Assembly (NCBI GenBank): GCA_003142915.1
Contig: PLNZ01000126.1
Location: forward strand, 14,392-23,974
Direction: 5' to 3'
DNA from: Ignavibacteriales bacterium
Lineage (GTDB): Bacteria; Bacteroidota; Ignavibacteria; Ignavibacteriales; Ignavibacteriaceae
DNA length: 9,583 bases
Under the pieces are notes generated by a model, which did not search any database, was not told the DNA's origin, and saw only the letters and a program-made list of their open reading frames with translations. Shown here one piece after another: positions 5,279 to 9,583 of the stretch (position 1 is the first letter of the stretch; the number at the start of each line of letters is the position of its first letter). Position numbers and translations under genes: made by a program.

Positions 5279-5317
5279 TTTTCATGCATAAATTAAACCG
5301 GTTTACTTAATATTTCA

Positions 5318-5348
5318 TTGAGTTTAGCATGTAATTTTTGTAATTTTA
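5318..5348 (+). promoter_or_regulatory. Candidate dnaN promoter
   Basis: TTG (5318-5320), 20 nt, then TAATTTTA (5341-5348), one base off the TAnnTTTG consensus and with the same spacing as the candidates before dnaA and the lipoprotein gene. A second near-match, TAATTTTTG, precedes it (5332-5340). Motif-only inference. Confidence 0.3.
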
Positions 5349-5359
5349 TAGTCTTCAAT

Positions 5360-5364
5360 AGGAG
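5360..5364 (+). promoter_or_regulatory. Ribosome-binding site of dnaN
   Basis: AGGAG lies 9 nt before the dnaN ATG at 5374. It fixes the start, since no other ATG in frame is so placed. Confidence 0.65.
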
Positions 5365-5373
5365 TTTATTCAA

Positions 5374-6483
5374 ATGGAATTTAAAATCAATAGTAAGGTT
5401 CTGGAAAAGTTGCTTGCGAAGATAATCCCGGCAGTACCATCCCGCACACCAATGCCAATACTCGAGAACTTTCTTTTTGATATTAAGGATGGATTGTTAA
5501 ATGTTTGTGCGACAGATCTTGAAATAGCATTAAGATCGTCGATTAATGTTGCGGCTGATGAAAATCTGAAAATGATAGTGTCTGCAAGACTGCTTTATGA
5601 TATAATTCGTTCGCTGGATGATACACAAATACATTTTGAAACAGAAGCTAATTTAAAATTGAAACTAACCACGGAAAACGGGGTCTATAATTTAAGTTAT
5701 GCATTGCCGGAAGATTTTCCCGCTATTCCTGCCGTCGCCGAAGACAGTCAGGTTACTTTTAGTGGGAACGACTTGAAAAAAGCCATTGACCTGACATCCT
5801 TTGCAATGAGTAAAGAAGATATGAGGCCCGCTATGACCGGAATGCTGCTTGAATTTTCAGAAGAAGGACTTCGATTTGTTGCAACAGATGGTCATCGTTT
5901 AGTAAAATATATTAACAAAAATATAAAAACAGAGCTTGAAGAACAGTATGTTCTTCCGGAACGGGCAATATCCGTGTTGACAAAACTGCTTGGAGAAACA
6001 GATGTAAAGCTTTGTTTGAGCAAAACGAATATTTCTTTTCAGATGGGAAGTTTAGAATTTATTTCCAGGCTTATTGGAGAAAAATACCCGGCTTACAACA
6101 GCGTGATACCTATGGAAAATGAGAATTTATTAAAGATTAAAACAGCGGATTTACTTTCAACAATAAAAAGGATGGGATTGTTTTCCGCATCCGGTACAAA
6201 GCAAGTAAAGTTTTCATTAAATAAGAATTCATTGGAAGTTTCCGCCGAAGATATTGATCATGGCTCCAACGCAAACGAGAAAGTTAGCTGCGAATATTTA
6301 GGCGAGCCGATGGATATTGGTTTTAACACTGCTTACGTTAACGATGTCTTATCGCATATAGAAGAAGCAGATATTATTTTTAAACTTCATTCTCCGACTA
6401 AAGCATGTATTATAGAGCCGACAGTTATGAAAGAAAATGAAGATTTAATGATGCTTTTGATGCCGGTTCGATTAAATAATTAG
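5374..6483 (+). CDS. dnaN: DNA polymerase III beta subunit (sliding clamp)
   Basis: The beta clamp is a ring-shaped dimer that holds DNA polymerase III and many repair proteins on DNA. The 369-residue length is typical, and three tandem clamp folds can be placed at about 1-122, 127-245 and 250-369. Landmarks are VPSRTPMPILENFLF (21-35), CATDLEIAL (45-53), FVATDGHRL (168-176) and SRLIGEKYPAY (231-241). The C-terminal LLMPVRL (361-367) is equivalent to the MPMRL end that forms part of the hydrophobic pocket for clamp-binding peptides. A good AGGAG precedes the start. The recF ATG follows the stop after a single base, so the two are co-transcribed and probably translationally coupled. No odd residue or break is seen. 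Confidence 0.99.
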   Translation: MEFKINSKVLEKLLAKIIPAVPSRTPMPILENFLFDIKDGLLNVCATDLEIALRSSINVAADENLKMIVSARLLYDIIRSLDDTQIHFETEANLKLKLTTENGVYNLSYALPEDFPAIPAVAEDSQVTFSGNDLKKAIDLTSFAMSKEDMRPAMTGMLLEFSEEGLRFVATDGHRLVKYINKNIKTELEEQYVLPERAISVLTKLLGETDVKLCLSKTNISFQMGSLEFISRLIGEKYPAYNSVIPMENENLLKIKTADLLSTIKRMGLFSASGTKQVKFSLNKNSLEVSAEDIDHGSNANEKVSCEYLGEPMDIGFNTAYVNDVLSHIEEADIIFKLHSPTKACIIEPTVMKENEDLMMLLMPVRLNN

Positions 6484-6484
6484 T

Positions 6485-7597
6485 ATGATATTGTCTTCTA
6501 TTTATTTAAAAAATTTCAGAAATTATAAAGACATACAGTTGAATTTTTCCGATCAACTGAATTACATTATTGGTGGAAACGGTCAGGGTAAAACATCAAT
6601 TTTAGAAGCTATTTATTATTTGTGTACAACCAAAAGTAGTATCGCTAAGCTTGATAACGAATCTGTCAGGTTTCGGGAAAATGAGTTTGAAATTACGGGT
6701 AACTTTAGAGAATTAACAGAAAGCGCCACAAGACTATTCTATTCGTTGAAAGAAAATAAAAAGTATTGTTTCCTAAACGGGAAACAAATATCAAGATCTG
6801 CAGATATTATAGGTAAATTCCCGGTAGTATTGTTAGCTCCAGCCGATCATGCCATTACACAGGGTCCGCCGGTTGAAAGAAGAAAATTTATTGACTCCAT
6901 AATCTCGCAGGCGAGTGAAACATTTTTGAATTTTCTATTGGATTATAATAAAACACTTCGCCAGAGATCTTCCCTCCTGTACCGTATTAAAGAGGAAAGA
7001 AGGAAAGAACTTTTTGATGAATTAGATGCCTGGACATCAAAGCTTATTTATGCCGGTACGGAAATAATTAAACATAGAATAAAATTTATTGCTGAGTTTA
7101 ATATTTATATTAAAGATTCTTATGAAAGAATAATGGGTAATGTTGAGCTTCCTGAGATAAAATACTCCTATCTGGATGAAAGTGTCGATGATAAAATAGA
7201 AGCGCTATTTAAAAAACAAATTGATGCAAAAAGAGAGGATGAGTTAAGAAGGGCAGCTAACCTGTGCGGGCCTCATAGGGATGATTTTGTTTTCTTGATA
7301 AATGATATGAATCTAAAAAGCTTTGGTTCACAAGGTCAACACAAAACATTCCAAACAGCTCTCCGTTTTGCACAGTTTTTTTATCTGAAAGAGAAAACCG
7401 GGAAAATACCTGTTTTTCTCCTCGACGATGTCTTTGGGGAACTTGATAAGGATCGCTCACAAAAGATAAGTGAATGTCTGAAAAATGTTGGACAGGTATT
7501 TATCACATTAACAGATTTTACAAACGTTTCATTCTTAAAACGCGAACAGAAAGATTCCCTTATATACATAAACAACGGGGAAGCCGTTTATGCATAA
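6485..7597 (+). CDS. recF: DNA replication and repair protein RecF
   Basis: RecF is an SMC/ABC-type ATPase that acts with RecO and RecR to load RecA at single-strand gaps and stalled forks. The 370-residue product has the N-terminal IYLKNFRNY (6-14), Walker A GGNGQGKTS (30-38, K36) and APADHAITQGPP (118-129). A helical arm lies at about 140-260, with CGPHRDDF at 261-268. The ABC signature SFGSQGQHKT (279-288) and Walker B VFLLDDVFGELD (310-321; D314, D315, E319) follow. In the signature most relatives have QQR/QQK; here it is QHK, a mild variation. The start is the first ATG after dnaN, 1 nt beyond its stop, and the end overlaps dciA by 8 nt. It is full length with all ATPase motifs intact, so it should be active. 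Confidence 0.98.
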   Translation: MILSSIYLKNFRNYKDIQLNFSDQLNYIIGGNGQGKTSILEAIYYLCTTKSSIAKLDNESVRFRENEFEITGNFRELTESATRLFYSLKENKKYCFLNGKQISRSADIIGKFPVVLLAPADHAITQGPPVERRKFIDSIISQASETFLNFLLDYNKTLRQRSSLLYRIKEERRKELFDELDAWTSKLIYAGTEIIKHRIKFIAEFNIYIKDSYERIMGNVELPEIKYSYLDESVDDKIEALFKKQIDAKREDELRRAANLCGPHRDDFVFLINDMNLKSFGSQGQHKTFQTALRFAQFFYLKEKTGKIPVFLLDDVFGELDKDRSQKISECLKNVGQVFITLTDFTNVSFLKREQKDSLIYINNGEAVYA

Positions 7598-7877
7598 CAG
7601 ATTTATGAGCTTATCGGAAATTTTCAATACTGATCCCGCGCTTGCAAGAGTAAGAAATATTGTAAATGAGTCGGATGTTACTATAGAATTTAATAAAATA
7701 TTTCCCGATCTGGAAAAAGTTGCCGAGGCTGTAAAAGTAGAAAAAATGACGCTCATTCTTCGGGTTGAAAATGCAGCTTGGCGGAATGAATTAAAGTTCA
7801 AAGAAAACTTAATTGTGGAAAAAATAAATAGTTATTTTAAAGATACACGCGTAAATAGGGTAAGGTTTATTTCTTAA
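7590..7877 (+). CDS. dciA: DciA-like protein (DUF721), predicted helicase loader or helper
   Basis: This 95-residue protein matches the DUF721/DciA family. DciA interacts with the replicative helicase DnaB and helps load it in bacteria that lack DnaC or DnaI. The diagnostic C-terminal half is present: hydrophobic strand LILRVENAAWRNELKF (55-70) with the conserved aromatic in AAWRNEL (62-68), then the KENLIVEKINSYF helix (71-83) and the final RVNRVRFI strand (87-94). The short N-terminal part is a helix typical of the small Bacteroidota forms. The ATG at 7590 overlaps the recF end by 8 nt and has GGGGA a few bases upstream; the alternative at 7605 has none. Its position between recF and gyrB is common for the family. 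The family call is firm; the loader role is inferred from studied relatives. Confidence 0.88.
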   Translation: MHNRFMSLSEIFNTDPALARVRNIVNESDVTIEFNKIFPDLEKVAEAVKVEKMTLILRVENAAWRNELKFKENLIVEKINSYFKDTRVNRVRFIS

Positions 7878-7934
7878 GTGGTGTTTGTTGATATGAAAAC
7901 AATGGATTAATAATAAGTAAAATGGAAATTTTAT

Positions 7935-9583
7935 ATGCCCAATGATAAAAATGAAAATGAATATAGTGCGAAGAATATAAATGTTCTTAAAGGACTTGAT
8001 GCCGTAAGAAAAAGACCCGCTATGTATATTGGCGATGTCGGTACGCGGGGACTTCATCATTTAGTTAATGAAGTTGTTGATAACAGCATCGATGAGGCTT
8101 TGGTGGGTTATGCGGATACTATTACAATTTTTATAAATAAAGACGAATCCCTTACGGTTGAAGATAACGGCCGCGGAATACCCGTTGATATGCATCCGGA
8201 AGAAAAAAAATCTGCCCTGGAAGTTGTAATGACTGTTCTTCATGCCGGCGGCAAATTTGACAAAAATTCTTACAAGGTCTCCGGAGGACTCCATGGGGTT
8301 GGCGTATCGGTTGTTAACGCTTTATCAGAATGGCTTAAAGTCGAAGTAAAAAGAAATGGTAACGTTTATTTTCAAGAATATAGAAGAGGAGTCCCTGTTA
8401 AGCCCGTTAAGGAAATCGGAAAAGCTAAAAAAAATGAAACCGGCACAAAAACTACTTTTTTACCTGACAGCGAGATTTTTAAGGCTTTCAAATTTAAATT
8501 TGATACCGTTGCCGAAAGAATGAGAGAACTTGCTTATTTAAATAAAACCGTTACTATTAGTATTAAAGATGAAAGAAACGGCGGCGAGGAAGTAGTTTTC
8601 CATTTTAAAGGCGGCTTAATTGAATTCGTAAAATATCTTGACGAAACAAGAGAGCCGATTCATAAGACAGTTTATATTGAGGGCGAAAGAGATAATACTC
8701 CCATTGAATTAGCCTTTCAGTATAGCGATACGTATAATGAAAATATATTCTCTTATGTTAATAATATAAACACTCACGAGGGCGGTACTCACCTCGTTGG
8801 TTTTAAAACGGCTCTTACAAGAACCTTTAATAATTATGCAAGCAAAAATGGTTTAATTAAAGAAGGCAAAATTACATTAACAGGCGATGATTTTAGAGAA
8901 GGATTGACAGCTGTATTATCTGTCAAGGTTGCAGAGCCGCAGTTTGAAGGACAAACCAAAACCAAGCTTGGCAACAGCGAAACAAAATCGGCTGTGGAAA
9001 TGCTGGTTGGTGAAAAACTTGCAGAATATTTAGAAGAAAACCCGGGCATCGGGAAAAAAATTATCGAGAAATGTATGCGCGCTGCCGAAGCAAGAGAGGC
9101 TGCCAGAAGAGCTCGTGACCTTTCCAGAAGAAAGGGCGCCCTTGATAATATGAATCTACCGGGTAAGCTCGCAGATTGTTCTATTACAGACCCGGAACAT
9201 TGTGAGATGTATATTGTTGAGGGAGACTCGGCTGGTGGTTCTGCTAAACAGGGCCGCGATAGAAGATTCCAGGCAATTCTTCCGCTTAGAGGTAAGATTT
9301 TAAATGTTGAAAAAGCAAAGCTTAATAAAATACTTGAGAATAATGAAATAAAAGCTATGATATCGGCAATCGGTGCGGGTTTGGGGGCTGATTTTGACGC
9401 TAGTAAATCACGTTATGGTAAAATTATTTTAATGACTGATGCCGATGTGGATGGTAGTCATATCAGGACTCTCCTTTTAACCTTCTTTTACCGTCATATG
9501 CAAGAACTTATATATCAGGGTAAGGTTTATATAGCACAACCGCCGCTTTATAAAATTAAAAAGGGTAAAGAAGAATTCTATGC
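7935..9583 (+). CDS. gyrB: DNA gyrase subunit B (3' end cut by window edge)
   Basis: GyrB carries the ATPase and part of the cleavage site of gyrase, which introduces negative supercoils ahead of the fork. The frame is open for 549 codons to the window end. The GHKL ATPase domain shows NEVVDNSIDEA (45-55; catalytic E46, N50), DNGRGIPV (77-84, D77), GGKFD (105-109, K107) and the SGGLHGVGVSVVNAL lid (116-130). The transducer has the QTKTKLGN loop (340-347, K342). The TOPRIM domain has EGDSAGGSAKQGRDRR (429-444, E429) and DADVDGSHI (502-510; D502, D504, D506). GyrB-type TOPRIM sequence favours gyrase over ParE. Arg452 replaces E. coli Lys447, a common natural variation. The missing C-terminus is probably about 90-100 residues if the protein has the usual short form of about 640. 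The ATG at 7935 is used because an earlier ATG (7922) hits a stop after seven codons. It lies 57 nt after dciA with no terminator between. Confidence 0.98.
   Translation, partial: MPNDKNENEYSAKNINVLKGLDAVRKRPAMYIGDVGTRGLHHLVNEVVDNSIDEALVGYADTITIFINKDESLTVEDNGRGIPVDMHPEEKKSALEVVMTVLHAGGKFDKNSYKVSGGLHGVGVSVVNALSEWLKVEVKRNGNVYFQEYRRGVPVKPVKEIGKAKKNETGTKTTFLPDSEIFKAFKFKFDTVAERMRELAYLNKTVTISIKDERNGGEEVVFHFKGGLIEFVKYLDETREPIHKTVYIEGERDNTPIELAFQYSDTYNENIFSYVNNINTHEGGTHLVGFKTALTRTFNNYASKNGLIKEGKITLTGDDFREGLTAVLSVKVAEPQFEGQTKTKLGNSETKSAVEMLVGEKLAEYLEENPGIGKKIIEKCMRAAEAREAARRARDLSRRKGALDNMNLPGKLADCSITDPEHCEMYIVEGDSAGGSAKQGRDRRFQAILPLRGKILNVEKAKLNKILENNEIKAMISAIGAGLGADFDASKSRYGKIILMTDADVDGSHIRTLLLTFFYRHMQELIYQGKVYIAQPPLYKIKKGKEEFY

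Noticed and set aside
7535..7801. Minus-strand open frame opposite recF and dciA
   Set aside because: It lies wholly antisense to two well-supported genes, has no recognisable motif and no ribosome-binding site.
7886..7894. DnaA-box-like ATATCAACA (minus strand) between dciA and gyrB
   Set aside because: It matches only the weak variant, stands alone, and is expected by chance in AT-rich spacer DNA.

Overview
The window is the replication-origin neighbourhood of a bacterial chromosome. Protein style, AT-rich codon use and several TAnnTTTG-like promoter boxes suggest the Bacteroidota/Chlorobiota/Ignavibacteriota superphylum. The block dnaA, (lipoprotein), dnaN, recF, dciA, gyrB would fit an Ignavibacteria-like genome better than Bacteroides, but that lineage call is an inference made without a database search.

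Left arm (1-2449, all minus strand): a compact operon, read outward from the origin as rpmH, rnpA, yidD, yidC. It makes ribosomal protein L34, the protein subunit of RNase P, the YidD insertion factor and the YidC membrane insertase. rnpA starts at a TTG five bases after rpmH, rnpA and yidD share one base, and yidC follows yidD after 10 bases. yidC runs off the left edge.

Centre (2450-4789): dnaA is flanked by two AT-rich non-coding regions. The upstream one (2450-2888) has one perfect DnaA box, two TTATCAACA boxes and a 19-bp palindrome with 8-bp arms. It also holds the divergent promoters for rpmH and dnaA. The downstream one (4293-4789) opens with a strong terminator, followed by an inverted repeat carrying DnaA-box-like arms. 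It then has a 51-bp stretch of pure A/T, bounded by inward-facing DnaA-box-like sites that are each followed after 3 nt by TTA trinucleotide repeats. This looks like a bipartite oriC with its unwinding element downstream of dnaA.

Right arm (4790-9583, all plus strand): an unrecognised small secreted lipoprotein lies between dnaA and dnaN. After it come dnaN (sliding clamp), recF (gap-repair ATPase), dciA (DUF721, predicted helicase loader or helper) and gyrB (gyrase ATPase/TOPRIM subunit, cut by the right edge). dnaN, recF and dciA are tightly packed (1-nt gap, 8-nt overlap) and are probably co-transcribed; gyrB follows after 57 nt.

Together these genes cover initiation (DnaA, DciA), processivity (DnaN), fork repair (RecF), supercoiling (GyrB), and a divergent operon for translation, RNA processing and membrane insertion. 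I saw no mobile element, CRISPR array or RNA gene. The least explained parts are the symmetric AT core, the palindrome beside the upstream DnaA box, and the lipoprotein gene.
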